A stretch of 64,000 nt of DNA from Polynucleobacter sp. MG-6-Vaara-E2 (GCF_018687695.1 NZ_CP061303.1:1054001-1118000); one strand, 5' to 3'; shown: positions 24,730 through 34,542, numbered from the stretch's first letter. A program made the numbers and translations. Notes: generated from the sequence alone by a model not told the origin.

Positions 24730-25368
24730 TTAGACCCCGAGGCGCCTCAAAAGGGCTGGATTTCGGGCCATACTGGGTCCAGAACGAAGACGACTGGAAG
24801 CCAATATGTGTTTCAGATCAACTAGAGCCTGATCAAAAGAATCGTTGACCACAATGTAATCCGCTTCATGGGCATGCAAAAGCTCCACATGTGCTGCCGC
24901 TAATCTTCTCTGAATTGTCTCTACATTATCTTGACCACGCTTACGCAAGCGCTCTTCAAGAGCCTCAATGGATGGTGGAAAAATAAAGATCCACTGGACT
25001 GACGGAATGAGTTTGCGAATTTGTTGCGCACCCTGCCAATCAATTTCAAGCATCACATCATTGCCCGCTTGCATTTGAGATTCGATCCAAGGTTTTGAGG
25101 TGCCATAAAAATGGCCATGAACCTGAGCCCACTCCAAAAAGTGACCTTGATCTCTCTCGGCAATAAACTCTTCTTGAGTGACAAAACGATAATCTTTGCC
25201 ATCAACCTCACCTGGCCTAGGAGCACGTGTAGTCGTAGATAGCGAGAGCTTTAATCCGGCATCCTCTTTCAATAGTGCATTAACCAACGATGACTTACCT
25301 GCACCTGAAGGTGCGACGATCATGAGCATGCTGCCCTGATATGAAGTGGTTGAGATTGGCTTAGTCAT
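24730..25368 (-). CDS. gmk: Guanylate kinase
   Basis: 212 aa. Phosphorylates GMP to GDP. P-loop APSGAGKSSLVNALL at about residues 18-32, GMP-binding STTTRAPRPGEVDGKDYRFV, and the lid region FIFPPSIEALEERLRKRGQD. It is 44 bases upstream of rpoZ and 23 bases after yicC on the minus strand. Confidence 0.97.
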   Translation of the reverse strand: MTKPISTTSYQGSMLMIVAPSGAGKSSLVNALLKEDAGLKLSLSTTTRAPRPGEVDGKDYRFVTQEEFIAERDQGHFLEWAQVHGHFYGTSKPWIESQMQAGNDVMLEIDWQGAQQIRKLIPSVQWIFIFPPSIEALEERLRKRGQDNVETIQRRLAAAHVELLHAHEADYIVVNDSFDQALVDLKHILASSRLRSGPSMARNPALLRRLGV

Positions 25369-25391
25369 AGATCAATTGTACAAAGGGCTAA

Positions 25392-26321
25392 TTACTCCAA
25401 ATTTTGTACTTGCTCCCGCATTTGCTCTATCAATAATTTGAGCTCTAAAGCAGCCTGAGTGCACTCCTCAGAAACCGATTTAGAACTTAAGGTATTAGCC
25501 TCACGATTTAATTCCTGCATGAGGAAATCAAGGCGCTTACCAACCGGTCCCTTACCAGCTAGGGCGGTATCGACTGCTTGTAGATGGGTTTTTAAACGCG
25601 CAAACTCTTCAGCAATATCAATCCGAACTGCGTAGAGAACTACTTCTTGCCGAATGCGCTCCATCAGCTCGGCACCCGCTTTGGCTTGTTCTTGAGCGAC
25701 CAAAGCTTCTGCCAAGCGTTCCGTTAACTTCTCTTGGTACTGCGCCACATATTCTGGAACCTTAGGCTCAATGGCCTTAACAATCTCGCGCATTTTGGCA
25801 GTAATACTGCCCAGCACACCAACCAATGCCTTGCCTTCAGCATGGCGACTTTCCATCAAGGCATCTAAAGCTGCGCGCCCTGCTTCAACAGTTGCCACAA
25901 TCCAACCCTCCTCTTCGCCTCTGGGTTCAGAAACAATTCCAGGCCAGCGCAATACTTCAGCAATGCTTAATTCTTGCGCTTTCGGAAAAGACTCTTGGGC
26001 TTTTTCTTGAAGGGTATAGAGCGCATCTAAACGATCTTTATTTAAAGCACCCAATGCATGGGGATTACTCTTCGATGCACCCGCAGCTCCACTATTGACC
26101 CGCCAGGCTGCCCGAAACTCGACTTTTCCCCGCGATAGGTTTTGAGTGACCATCTCCCGTAAGGCAGGCTCCGCCCCTCGGCACTCATCGGGAAGACGAA
26201 AGCCTAAATCCAGAAAGCGGCTATTTACAGCCCGACATTCCACCTGCAGATCAGCAACTACGCCCGCTCCTAGGGAGACTTGGCAAGAAGCGCTACCATA
26301 ACCAGTCATGCTCGATATCAT
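25392..26321 (-). CDS. yicC: YicC family endoribonuclease
   Basis: 309 aa. N-terminal YicC domain beginning MISSMTGYGSA with VECRAVNSRFLDLGFRLPDE, and a C-terminal DUF1732 region ending with GKRLDFLMQELNREANTLSS. YicC proteins have been described as endoribonucleases acting on small RNAs. It is divergent from rph with only 42 bases between them and heads a yicC-gmk-rpoZ-spoT run. Confidence 0.93.
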   Translation of the reverse strand: MISSMTGYGSASCQVSLGAGVVADLQVECRAVNSRFLDLGFRLPDECRGAEPALREMVTQNLSRGKVEFRAAWRVNSGAAGASKSNPHALGALNKDRLDALYTLQEKAQESFPKAQELSIAEVLRWPGIVSEPRGEEEGWIVATVEAGRAALDALMESRHAEGKALVGVLGSITAKMREIVKAIEPKVPEYVAQYQEKLTERLAEALVAQEQAKAGAELMERIRQEVVLYAVRIDIAEEFARLKTHLQAVDTALAGKGPVGKRLDFLMQELNREANTLSSKSVSEECTQAALELKLLIEQMREQVQNLE

Positions 26322-26363
26322 ATGAACATTGTAGATTCTTTATAGTCACTTCAGGACAAACCC

Positions 26364-27104
26364 ATGAGCAGCCCAAATTCAGCCAATATCACCCGTCCCA
26401 GCGGTCGTAAGCCAAAAGACTTACGCCCTGTAACCATCTCCAGAAGCTTCACCAAACATGCCGAAGGTTCTGTACTGATTGCCTTTGGTGATACCAAGGT
26501 TCTGTGTACTGCCAGCATTCTCGATAAAGTTCCTCCTCATAAGCGGGGTTCTGGCGAAGGCTGGGTTACCGCTGAATATGGCATGCTTCCACGCTCCACT
26601 CATACCCGTAGCGATCGTGAGGCAGCACGCGGCAAGCAATCGGGTCGCACCCAAGAAATTCAGCGCCTCATTGGTCGTGCGATGCGTAGCGTGTTTAATT
26701 TAGAAATTCTAGGTGAGCGTACGATTCACTTGGATTGCGATGTTTTGCAAGCCGATGGTGGTACGCGTACCGCCTCCATTACAGGCGCATATGTTGCCGC
26801 TCGTGATGCGGTCAATCAATTGCTCAAAAGTGGTGTCCTTACTCAAGACCCGATCATTGATAGCGTAGCTGCAATTTCTGTTGGTATTTATCAAGGCGTG
26901 CCAGTCTTAGATTTAGATTATCCGGAAGATTCTTCCTGCGATACCGATATGAATGTGGTTATGACTGGTAAAGGCGGCATGATTGAAGTACAAGGCACTG
27001 CTGAAGGAGCAGCTTTCTCTCGAAGTGAGTTGACTGCTCTATTAGATTTGGCTGAGCAAGGCATACGAGAGCTGACCCAATTACAAATTGATGCTTTGAA
27101 ATAA
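26364..27104 (+). CDS. rph: Ribonuclease PH
   Basis: 246 aa phosphorolytic 3'-5' exoribonuclease that trims tRNA 3' ends. RNase PH domains 1 and 2: SRSFTKHAEGSVLIAFGDTK, GWVTAEYGMLPRSTHTRSDR, RTQEIQRLIGRAMRSV, LDCDVLQADGGTRTASITGA, and the acidic DLDYPEDSSCDTDMN. It is full length and starts an operon with rdgB and hemW. Confidence 0.97.
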   Translation: MSSPNSANITRPSGRKPKDLRPVTISRSFTKHAEGSVLIAFGDTKVLCTASILDKVPPHKRGSGEGWVTAEYGMLPRSTHTRSDREAARGKQSGRTQEIQRLIGRAMRSVFNLEILGERTIHLDCDVLQADGGTRTASITGAYVAARDAVNQLLKSGVLTQDPIIDSVAAISVGIYQGVPVLDLDYPEDSSCDTDMNVVMTGKGGMIEVQGTAEGAAFSRSELTALLDLAEQGIRELTQLQIDALK

Positions 27105-27123
27105 TTCAGGGGAAGTATTGATT

Positions 27124-27714
27124 ATGCAAAAGCTCGTGCTCGCCTCTAATAATGCTGGCAAAGTTCGAGAGTTTCAGGCGCTCTTGGCGCCTTTGCATTA
27201 TCAAATTATTCCTCAAGGCGAGTTAGGTATACCCTCTGCAGAAGAGCCCCATCACACCTTTGTTGAGAATGCGCTTGCCAAGGCGCGTCATGCTAGCGCA
27301 GCTAGCGGTCTTCCAGCACTGGCAGACGATTCTGGAATTTGCGCACATGCTTTAAATGGTCAACCTGGGGTGTTATCTGCCCGCTATGCAGGCGAGCCTG
27401 CAAATGATGCCGCTAACAATCAAAAGTTAATTCACGAACTCAAAGGTAAGGAAGATCGTAGTGTTCACTACGTTTGTGCATTAGTTTTTGTTGATAGCGT
27501 AAAAGACACCGAACCCATCATTGTGCAAACACGCTGGTATGGAACTTTTATTCATGAAGCAAAAGGCTCAAATGGTTTTGGCTATGACCCGCATTTCTTT
27601 CTACCCGAATTAGGTCTTACTGCTGCCGAGTTAGAGCCCGTGAGTAAGAATGCCATTAGCCATCGTGGCCAAGCACTACGTGAACTGATTGAGCAACTGA
27701 AATTACGTGCCTAA
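27124..27714 (+). CDS. rdgB: XTP/dITP diphosphatase
   Basis: 196 aa house-cleaning nucleotide phosphatase of the RdgB/HAM1 family. LVLASNNAGKVREFQALLAP at the N-terminus, then PALADDSGICAHALNGQPGV and GFGYDPHFFLPELGLT. A TTG six bases upstream extends the frame, but GGGGAAG (27109-27115) is well spaced for the ATG at 27124. It lies 19 bases after rph and overlaps hemW. Confidence 0.95.
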   Translation: MQKLVLASNNAGKVREFQALLAPLHYQIIPQGELGIPSAEEPHHTFVENALAKARHASAASGLPALADDSGICAHALNGQPGVLSARYAGEPANDAANNQKLIHELKGKEDRSVHYVCALVFVDSVKDTEPIIVQTRWYGTFIHEAKGSNGFGYDPHFFLPELGLTAAELEPVSKNAISHRGQALRELIEQLKLRA

Positions 27715-28897
27715 GCTGCAAGCAAAAGCTGTTTCTTTAACAGCGCTTCCCCCTCTTGCTCTGTATATCCACTTTCCCTGGTGCGAAAAGAAGTGTCCCT
27801 ATTGCGACTTCAATTCACATCAAATTAAAGAAGGTGTCAGCAAAAGATCTGGATTTGATGAGCAACGTTACATCAAAGCATTAATTGCAGATTTAGAAAC
27901 TGAGCTTCCCAATATCTGGGGAAGACAAGTCCATAGTATTTTCATTGGTGGCGGTACTCCTAGCCTCCTTTCACCGGAGGGTGTGGATCAGTTGCTCTCT
28001 GCAATTCGCGCCAGAGTAAATTTAGAGCCCAATGCTGAAATCACTATGGAGGCCAATCCCGGATCAATTGAGGCTGACAAGTTTGCCGCCTTTGCAAAAT
28101 ACGGCATTAACCGTGTATCGATTGGCGTGCAGAGCTTTCAAGACGAACAACTAAAAGTCTTGGGACGCATACATAATGGCGCAGAGGCGAAGCGCGCTAT
28201 ACAGATTGCCTTGGAAAACTTCACGTCCGTCAATTTAGATCTCATGTACGGCTTACCCAATCAGACCTTGCAAGCTGCTAAGGCCGATGTCGAAACTGCA
28301 CTCTCGTTTAAAACACCGCACTTGTCCTTTTATAACCTCATGCTTGAGCCCAATACTTATTTCGCCAGCTTTCCTCCGAAGCTACCAAGCGAAGATGAAG
28401 TAGATGCCATCTTTGAGCAAAATTTGGATTTGTTAACAAAAGCTGGTTACAAACGCTATGAAGTATCCGCGTATGCCAAGAAGAATCAAGAATGTAAACA
28501 CAATTTGAACTACTGGCGCTTCGGAGATTACATCGGCATTGGCGCCGGTGCTCATGGCAAGATTTCTTTTCCAAACAAGATCACTCGTCAAGTTCGTGAA
28601 CGCCACCCAGAAACTTATATGTCCTTAATGGAGAGTAAAGGTAATGCCTTGATTGAGTCAAAAGAGCTTGATTCAGAAGATCTGCCTTTTGAATTCATGC
28701 TCAATGCTTTGCGATTACGCGATGGGGTTGACACCAGCACTTTCAGCGAGCGCACTGGGCTACCATTAAGCATCATCAGCAAAGGCTTAGATGAAGCAAG
28801 CAAAAAGGGCTTGTTAGATGAAAATCCGAGCAAACTTAAAGCTACCGATCAGGGTTTACGCTATTTAAATAATCTACAAGAGATATTTCTCAGTTAA
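27707..28897 (+). CDS. hemW: Heme chaperone HemW (HemN-like radical SAM protein)
   Basis: 396 aa. The radical SAM cluster motif is C26-x3-C30-x2-C33 (PWCEKKCPYCDFNSH), followed by FIGGGTPSLLS, EANPGSIE, RVSIGVQSFQ and the C-terminal HemN domain. It lacks the N-terminal extension of true HemN, as expected for HemW, which delivers heme to target proteins. The start is GTG at 27707 overlapping the rdgB stop by 8 bases. Confidence 0.93.
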   Translation: MPKLQAKAVSLTALPPLALYIHFPWCEKKCPYCDFNSHQIKEGVSKRSGFDEQRYIKALIADLETELPNIWGRQVHSIFIGGGTPSLLSPEGVDQLLSAIRARVNLEPNAEITMEANPGSIEADKFAAFAKYGINRVSIGVQSFQDEQLKVLGRIHNGAEAKRAIQIALENFTSVNLDLMYGLPNQTLQAAKADVETALSFKTPHLSFYNLMLEPNTYFASFPPKLPSEDEVDAIFEQNLDLLTKAGYKRYEVSAYAKKNQECKHNLNYWRFGDYIGIGAGAHGKISFPNKITRQVRERHPETYMSLMESKGNALIESKELDSEDLPFEFMLNALRLRDGVDTSTFSERTGLPLSIISKGLDEASKKGLLDENPSKLKATDQGLRYLNNLQEIFLS

Positions 28898-28941
28898 AGT
28901 AACTTGCTGAAAAATATATCAATCCGCCCCGGAGACAACCA

Positions 28942-29955
28942 ATGATTTATCGTAATTTGTATCAGCAGCACTGCGCTCGTTTGCTAGCTTGCCTAGCCAT
29001 GTCATTAAGCGCCCTACTGACCTCGCCAGTTGCTTTCGCACAAGCAAAAGGTTGGCCAGATAAACCAGTAAAGCTCTATGTTGGTTTCCCACCAGGTGGC
29101 GGCTCTGATGCTATTGCTCGCATCATTGCTATTAACCTCTCACAAATGTGGGGTCAACAGGTCATTATCGATAACCGTGGTGGCGCTGCAGGTACGATCG
29201 CTGCTGATTTAGTTGCTAAATCTCCTGCTGATGGCTATACCCTTGGCCTTGCGCATGTGAATGCCCTTTCTATTATTCCGGCACTTGGACAAAAAATGTC
29301 CTATAACGCCTCTACCGATTTCACACCAATAGTATTGTTAGGTATCACCCCTAATATCTTGATTGCAAATATTGATGCTCCAGCAAAAAATGTGAAGGAT
29401 CTGGTTGCTTATATGAAACAAAATCCAGGCAAGGTCAGTTTTGGCTCGGCTGGCAATGGCAGTACACAACACTTAGCATATGAGCTCTTTATGCACATGG
29501 CGGGTACAGAAGCCTTGCATATTCCATACAAAGGTAGCGGTCCTGTATTGGTTGATTTAATTGCTGGCCACATCACTTATGCATTTGAAACCATGGGTGC
29601 CGCAACGCCCCATATTCAAAGTGGCAAAGTGATCCCTCTGGCACAGACAAGAACTAAGCGCTCACCTGCATACCCCAACGTTCCAACCATGGAGCAACTA
29701 GGCTACGTGGGTTTTGAGGCAACGGCTTGGTATGGCTTAATGGGTCCAGCAAAGTTGGATCCCAAGATCGTTGAAAAAATAAATGCTGACGTGAACACCA
29801 TTTTGCGTAAACCAGAAATTCAGGCAAAGTTAAATGAAGTTGGCGCAGAAGATGGCGGCGGCACTCCAGCAGCGTTCAGTAAATTTATCCTTAAAGATCG
29901 TAATCAATGGGCTAAATTAGTTAAAGATGCCAAGCTACAAGTAGATCTGAATTAA
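28942..29955 (+). CDS. Bug/TctC-type periplasmic substrate-binding protein
   Basis: 337 aa. Signal peptide (about residues 14-33, ending FAQA), then WPDKPVKLYVGFPPGGGSDA (family hallmark), IIDNRGGAAGTIAADLVAKS, and HIPYKGSGPVLVDLIAGHIT. It binds an organic acid in the periplasm. There are no TctAB partners beside it; this is a second Bug protein in the window, at about 30-40% likeness to the one at 16824 by eye. GGAGA precedes the ATG. A terminator follows. Confidence 0.9.
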   Translation: MIYRNLYQQHCARLLACLAMSLSALLTSPVAFAQAKGWPDKPVKLYVGFPPGGGSDAIARIIAINLSQMWGQQVIIDNRGGAAGTIAADLVAKSPADGYTLGLAHVNALSIIPALGQKMSYNASTDFTPIVLLGITPNILIANIDAPAKNVKDLVAYMKQNPGKVSFGSAGNGSTQHLAYELFMHMAGTEALHIPYKGSGPVLVDLIAGHITYAFETMGAATPHIQSGKVIPLAQTRTKRSPAYPNVPTMEQLGYVGFEATAWYGLMGPAKLDPKIVEKINADVNTILRKPEIQAKLNEVGAEDGGGTPAAFSKFILKDRNQWAKLVKDAKLQVDLN

Positions 29956-29982
29956 CACCCCAACCATTATTTTGGCCAATAA

Positions 29983-30006
29983 AAAAGGGTTTCGTACGAC
30001 CCTTTT
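29983..30006. terminator. Bidirectional terminator
   Basis: Stem AAAAGGGT / ACCCTTTT around TTCGTACG, with T-run on the plus side and A-run (T on minus) on the other, between the convergent Bug and histidine kinase genes. Confidence 0.8.
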
Positions 30007-30023
30007 TGTTGAGCAATGCAATC

Positions 30024-31475
30024 TTAATGCGGCATTGGCGCCGACTCTACAGGCAATTGAAAAATAAACTTTGCCCCGCCATCAATAGAATTCTCATACC
30101 AAATGGTTCCACCATGTCTTGTGATGATGTGTTTGCACAACCACAGACCGAGACCCATCCCTGATTTTTTAGTAGAAGAAAGTAACTCAAATAGGTGCTC
30201 TTGAACTTCTGGTGAGACTCCCTCACCATTGTCAGCAATAGAGATCTGGATACTGCCATCAATGTGACGCCCTTGAATAATCAGGGCTCGATCAGGGCCA
30301 CTAGAGGCTGCCAAAACCTGAATAGCGTTGTTAATCAGGTTTAAGAGAACCTGCTGAATTTCGCCAGCAGTAACATTGGCGATTAAGTTGGGCTCCAGCT
30401 GCAGGGTAATCTGAATTTTTTGGCTAGTAATTTCTGCCTTAGCGATATTTAAAACCGTTTGCAATAACTCACCTACATCTACTTTTTTTGATACTACTTT
30501 TTCCTCTGAAAAGATGGATCGTAGGGAACGAATAATATTTGCTGCTCGCTGATTATCAGCAAGTAGGGTATCCAAAATTTCTTTTTCAAGCACAGGACTA
30601 ATCTCACCTTCAGCTAATTTCTTTTGCAGAAATTGAATATTGAGACTTGATGCTCCAAGCGGCTGATTGAGCTCATGGGCAATAGAAGCTGATAGTGCCC
30701 CAGTACTAGCGGTTTTATTGGCCTTGAGCAATGAGCTAATCAAGCTCTCTCGTTCGGCTAAGAGTGCTTTAATTTCCCGATTCTCAAGATTCGACCGAAC
30801 ACTGGACTTGGCAATCTGCTCCGCCCAAAAGCCACCAATCGCAATATAAGACAGGGTGTTCATTACCAGTTGGGCAATCGTAAATAGAATCAGAATTTGC
30901 GGGATCTGACTCACCTCGGTGATGGTGAAAGTAGACGCAACTAGAATGGCAATGCGTCCGATTGCAAAAAATAATTCTCCATACGTTGCGTATTGCAAGT
31001 ATGTCAACTGACTTGAGGGGGTCCTTTTTCTTGTCTTTGTTAACTCAACAATTTGCCATATATAAAAGAGACAATAAAAACTTGCGACAAGTACAGTTCG
31101 TATTTCAAAATTACCGTTGATGCGCAAGAATTCAAATGCAATCACAAAGATGATTGTTGAAACGCAAAAGGCAAGCTGTATCCTCTTAGAGACTGTTTGA
31201 TTTAGCGATAAACAGAAAAGTGCTTGCAAAGTAATTGCAACAACAAATAAAGTATTGGCAATAGTGAAATTAAAGCCAGGGTTAATGATGTTGTCTAAGG
31301 TTAGGATCCCACCACCAAAAACAAATAAAGCCAACACGCTAACTAGTAATGAGCCCATCCAATAAGGATTGGGTTTTAACAAGCTTTGAGAGCGGTAGTA
31401 GTGATAAATGCCAAACAACAGCCCCATCTGAATGATGGCGATAATGAAAAAATAGATGGCTAGCAATAGCTTCAT
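30024..31475 (-). CDS. Membrane sensor histidine kinase
   Basis: 483 aa. The N-terminal about 215 residues hold six or seven membrane spans. A short coiled region follows, then the HisKA H-box ASIAHELNQPLGASSLNIQF (His about residue 265), N-box LLNLINNAIQVL, G1 IADNGEGVSPEV, and G2 GMGLGLWLCKHIITRHGG. The H-box form (SIAHELNQPL) is typical of the DctB/FixL-like HPK4 group. No response regulator gene is next to it, so its partner is unknown. The signal is unknown too. Confidence 0.9.
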   Translation of the reverse strand: MKLLLAIYFFIIAIIQMGLLFGIYHYYRSQSLLKPNPYWMGSLLVSVLALFVFGGGILTLDNIINPGFNFTIANTLFVVAITLQALFCLSLNQTVSKRIQLAFCVSTIIFVIAFEFLRINGNFEIRTVLVASFYCLFYIWQIVELTKTRKRTPSSQLTYLQYATYGELFFAIGRIAILVASTFTITEVSQIPQILILFTIAQLVMNTLSYIAIGGFWAEQIAKSSVRSNLENREIKALLAERESLISSLLKANKTASTGALSASIAHELNQPLGASSLNIQFLQKKLAEGEISPVLEKEILDTLLADNQRAANIIRSLRSIFSEEKVVSKKVDVGELLQTVLNIAKAEITSQKIQITLQLEPNLIANVTAGEIQQVLLNLINNAIQVLAASSGPDRALIIQGRHIDGSIQISIADNGEGVSPEVQEHLFELLSSTKKSGMGLGLWLCKHIITRHGGTIWYENSIDGGAKFIFQLPVESAPMPH

Positions 31476-31530
31476 AGGTCAAATCGTACAACGATCTATC
31501 GCTTTTATATGGGCTTGATCGAATAAAGAA

Positions 31531-31556
31531 AAACCCCAGTCCAAGAACTGGGGTTT
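31531..31556 (-). terminator. Terminator downstream of tRNA-Ser(TGA)
   Basis: 10-bp stem AAACCCCAGT / ACTGGGGTTT with 6-base loop; on the minus strand it is followed by TTCTTTATTC after the TTT arm. It closes the tRNA-Ser transcript. Confidence 0.8.
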
Positions 31557-31562
31557 GCTTTT

Positions 31563-31652
31563 TGGCGGAAGAGGTGAGATTCGAACTCACGGAGGACTTT
31601 CATCCTCGCCAGTTTTCAAGACTGGTGCATTCAACCGCTCTGCCACTCTTCC
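31563..31652 (-). tRNA. tRNA-Ser (anticodon TGA)
   Basis: 90-base type II tRNA with encoded CCA: acceptor GGAAGAG/CTCTTCC, anticodon stem CCAGT/ACTGG with loop CTTGAAA, long variable arm CGAGGATGAAAGTCCTC, T-arm GTGAGTTCGAATCTCAC. Confidence 0.96.
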
Positions 31653-31672
31653 TTTGCGATTTCAGCCCTAGA

Positions 31673-32809
31673 TTATAAGGAACTTTTGATTAGTCCCTCT
31701 AAATGCTTAGCAATCGCAAGGCTAGAGGTGAGTCCTGGGGACTCAAAGCCATATAGGTTGTAAAGCCCCTGTAGACCATGATCATGCGGACCATTAAAGC
31801 TAAAGTCCCCTGCTGGTGAGTTAGGTGGGACGATTTTTGCCCTCACTCCTGAATAATCAGGCTGCAAGGAGTTGTCCTGAAGGCCAGGCCAGTAACGTCT
31901 CACAGCTTCATAAAAGCCCTCACCTCGCTTTGGGTTGACCGTGTAATCAATCTGCTCTTCAGTTTCAATATCAAGCCACTCGACATCCGGGCCAAACTTA
32001 GCTTGGCCACCCATGTCTAAGGTGAGATGCACACCTAATCCACCTGGCTCTGGAATCGGATAGATCAAGTGGGTAAATGGTGATTTTCCGGAGAGGGAAA
32101 AATAATTGCCTTTTGCAAAATAGGCTTTTGGAATTTGATCTGCTGTTAATCCTTCGATTTTTTGCGCAACCGCTGGCGCACTCATACCAGCGCAATTAAT
32201 GAGCCATTTTGTCTGAATTTGCATGCCATCAGGTCCACCGATCGTTAATTCATAGCCACCCTCAGCCTTATTACTAATTGGCTTGGCACTGATTAATGGA
32301 GATTGATAAGCAACCATGCCTCCAGCATCCTCAAACCCCCCGAGTAGGGAAAGCATATATCCATGACTATCTACAATGCCCGTCGTCGAAGACAGAATTG
32401 CTGCTACGCATCTGAGATTTGGCTCCAAGGCTTTTGCCTCCTCCCCTGAAATCATCTTGATTTCAGGTACGCCATTATTTTGTGCTTTATACAAAATAGC
32501 TTGTAAATCATCAATCTGGGTCTCATCAGCAGCAACAATGAGCTTGCCATAGGGCTGGGTTGCAACTTGATGACTACGGCAGTATTCGTAGAGCAACCGA
32601 TTGCCCTGAACGCAAAGTTTGGCCTTTAATGAATCCTTGGGATAGTAGATGCCAGCATGGATTACCTCGCTGTTGCGGGCACTGCTCACAGTACCAAAGG
32701 CGCTTTCACGTTCAAGCAAGATTGTTTCGCGACCTTGAAGCGCCATCTCACGGGCAACCGCTAGCCCGACAACGCCGGCACCCACCACAACACAATCAAC
32801 CTGCTCCAT
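31673..32809 (-). CDS. FAD-dependent oxidoreductase, L-2-hydroxyglutarate dehydrogenase-like
   Basis: 378 aa DAO-superfamily flavoprotein. Dinucleotide motif VVVGAGVVGLAVAREMALQG at residues about 7-26, then LLERESAFGTVSSARNSEVI and HAGIYYPKDSLKAKLCVQGN, which are characteristic of the LhgO/YgaF group (oxidation of L-2-hydroxyglutarate or related 2-hydroxyacids). C-terminal GLYNLYGFESPGLTSSLAIA closes the FAD site. The exact substrate is not provable here. Confidence 0.85.
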   Translation of the reverse strand: MEQVDCVVVGAGVVGLAVAREMALQGRETILLERESAFGTVSSARNSEVIHAGIYYPKDSLKAKLCVQGNRLLYEYCRSHQVATQPYGKLIVAADETQIDDLQAILYKAQNNGVPEIKMISGEEAKALEPNLRCVAAILSSTTGIVDSHGYMLSLLGGFEDAGGMVAYQSPLISAKPISNKAEGGYELTIGGPDGMQIQTKWLINCAGMSAPAVAQKIEGLTADQIPKAYFAKGNYFSLSGKSPFTHLIYPIPEPGGLGVHLTLDMGGQAKFGPDVEWLDIETEEQIDYTVNPKRGEGFYEAVRRYWPGLQDNSLQPDYSGVRAKIVPPNSPAGDFSFNGPHDHGLQGLYNLYGFESPGLTSSLAIAKHLEGLIKSSL

Positions 32810-32974
32810 CTATCTCCGCCCGTATTTAGTTTTACTGATTGTTTTTGCTTATTTACTGCAGCACTAGTCTCTTTTTTCACTCATTGTGACTATTTGATGA
32901 CGCCCAATATACCGAAATCCTAACATTTTCAGTGTTTTAGGGGATTTTGACCCCCTTATTGATAAAATCCAAGG
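32810..32974. promoter_or_regulatory. Divergent promoter region of FAD oxidoreductase gene and pgi
   Basis: 165 bases between divergent genes. It is AT-rich in the centre and contains an inverted repeat GGGG-ATTTTGA-CCCC (32940-32954). TAAAAT is found 7 bases before the pgi ATG, and AAGG immediately precedes that ATG. Promoter positions are not clear. No gene was seen. Confidence 0.3.
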
Positions 32975-34501
32975 ATGTCTTCAAACACTGTTTCTGACAA
33001 ACCGAACGCTATAAATAAGCTATCTGGCAATATGCCCAATGGCGCTCACACTGCCGTAGATGTTGTTCTAGATACCGCTTACCAAGGTATTGATCAGAAT
33101 GGCTGGTCTCAGTTATTTGAAACAGCTCGTAAGGCAAAACTCTCAGAATTTATTTCTGATATGTTTGCGGGCAAACATATTAACCAGAGTGAGAATCGTC
33201 CTGCCCTGCACTCGGCGCTGCGCAACCTCTCAAAATCCCCTGTCTTACTCGATGGCAAGGACGTCATGCCAGATATAACGGATGTATGGCGTCGCATTGA
33301 AGCACTTTGCAATAAATGGGTTGGCGTAACCGATGTGATTCATATTGGTATTGGCGGCTCAGACTTTGGTCCACGCTTATCCATTGAGGCCTTGGCTCAC
33401 GTTCCCGATATTGATAGCCGTGGCATGCGGATGCATTTCTTGGCCAACATTGATACCGCTGAATTAGCCCGGATTCTTGCGCGCGCCTTACCCCATAGCA
33501 CCCGAGTGGTGATTGTTTCTAAGTCTTTCACCACTTTAGAAACAACCATGAACGCCAAGGCAATTGTGGCTTGGCTCAAAGCCTCTGGTTGCACCAAGAG
33601 CCAAATCAATAAGGCTCTATTCGCAGTGACAGCAAACGTTACTGGCGCTAAAGAGTTTGGCATTGAGGAGGATCATATCTTTCCCTTTTGGGATTGGGTT
33701 GGTGGCCGTTACTCTGTATGGTCAGCTGTTGGCCTACCAATTGCCTTGCAATATGGATTTAAGACCTTCGAAGAATTTTTAGCTGGCGCTCATGCCATGG
33801 ATTTGCATTTTAAGAATGCGCCTCTAGAAAGCAACCTGCCAGTCATCATGGCTCTAGCGTTACTCTACCAACAAGAAAAACATGACATTAAAGCCTATGC
33901 TGCCATTCCTTATGCCGATGCTCTAGATTGGTTTCCGAAGTGGTTGCAACAGCTTGATATGGAAAGTAATGGTAAGAGTGTTGGTAAAGACGGAAAGCCA
34001 GCAAAACACTCTTCCCCAGTAGTGTTTGGTAGTGCTGGTAGCAATGCTCAGCATTCTTATTTTCAGCTGTTTCACCAAGGCCCAGAGATTATTCCAATTG
34101 ACTTTATTGCAGTCAGAAAACCCATGAGTGATCGACCCGAGGCTGAGGCACATCACCGTATCCTCTTATCCAATTGCTTAGCCCAAGCCCAAGCCTTGGC
34201 GCACGGCAAGGTAGATAGCAATCCCAATAATGTCTATCCAGGCAAGCGCCCCAGCAGCCTACTGCTCCTGCCCGAACTAAACGCCTTCTACTTAGGCGCT
34301 TTGCTAGCACTTTATGAGAATCGTACTGCCGCACTAGGGGCACTATGGAACATCAATAGTTTTGATCAGCCCGGCGTCGAGTATGGCAAGGTTCTGGCCA
34401 AACCAATTGAAAAAGCACTTGCCAGCGGTTCTGATCATGTGGCAGCCGACGATAGTGTTGATGCCATCACTGCGGCCCGCATTAACTTTCTCAACTCTTA
34501 A
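32975..34501 (+). CDS. pgi: Glucose-6-phosphate isomerase
   Basis: 508 aa. Interconverts glucose-6-phosphate and fructose-6-phosphate. The signatures FPFWDWVGGRYSVWSAVGLP and GSAGSNAQHSYFQLFHQG are present, and the sugar-phosphate region IGIGGSDFGPRL and VSKSFTTLET fits. It is shorter than the E. coli enzyme (about 549). It lies directly before a phosphohexomutase gene, placing sugar-phosphate enzymes together. Confidence 0.96.
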   Translation: MSSNTVSDKPNAINKLSGNMPNGAHTAVDVVLDTAYQGIDQNGWSQLFETARKAKLSEFISDMFAGKHINQSENRPALHSALRNLSKSPVLLDGKDVMPDITDVWRRIEALCNKWVGVTDVIHIGIGGSDFGPRLSIEALAHVPDIDSRGMRMHFLANIDTAELARILARALPHSTRVVIVSKSFTTLETTMNAKAIVAWLKASGCTKSQINKALFAVTANVTGAKEFGIEEDHIFPFWDWVGGRYSVWSAVGLPIALQYGFKTFEEFLAGAHAMDLHFKNAPLESNLPVIMALALLYQQEKHDIKAYAAIPYADALDWFPKWLQQLDMESNGKSVGKDGKPAKHSSPVVFGSAGSNAQHSYFQLFHQGPEIIPIDFIAVRKPMSDRPEAEAHHRILLSNCLAQAQALAHGKVDSNPNNVYPGKRPSSLLLLPELNAFYLGALLALYENRTAALGALWNINSFDQPGVEYGKVLAKPIEKALASGSDHVAADDSVDAITAARINFLNS

Positions 34502-34542
34502 TTTCTTAAGCGCCAAGCGCTTTCTTTCATTCAAGGTCTTAC

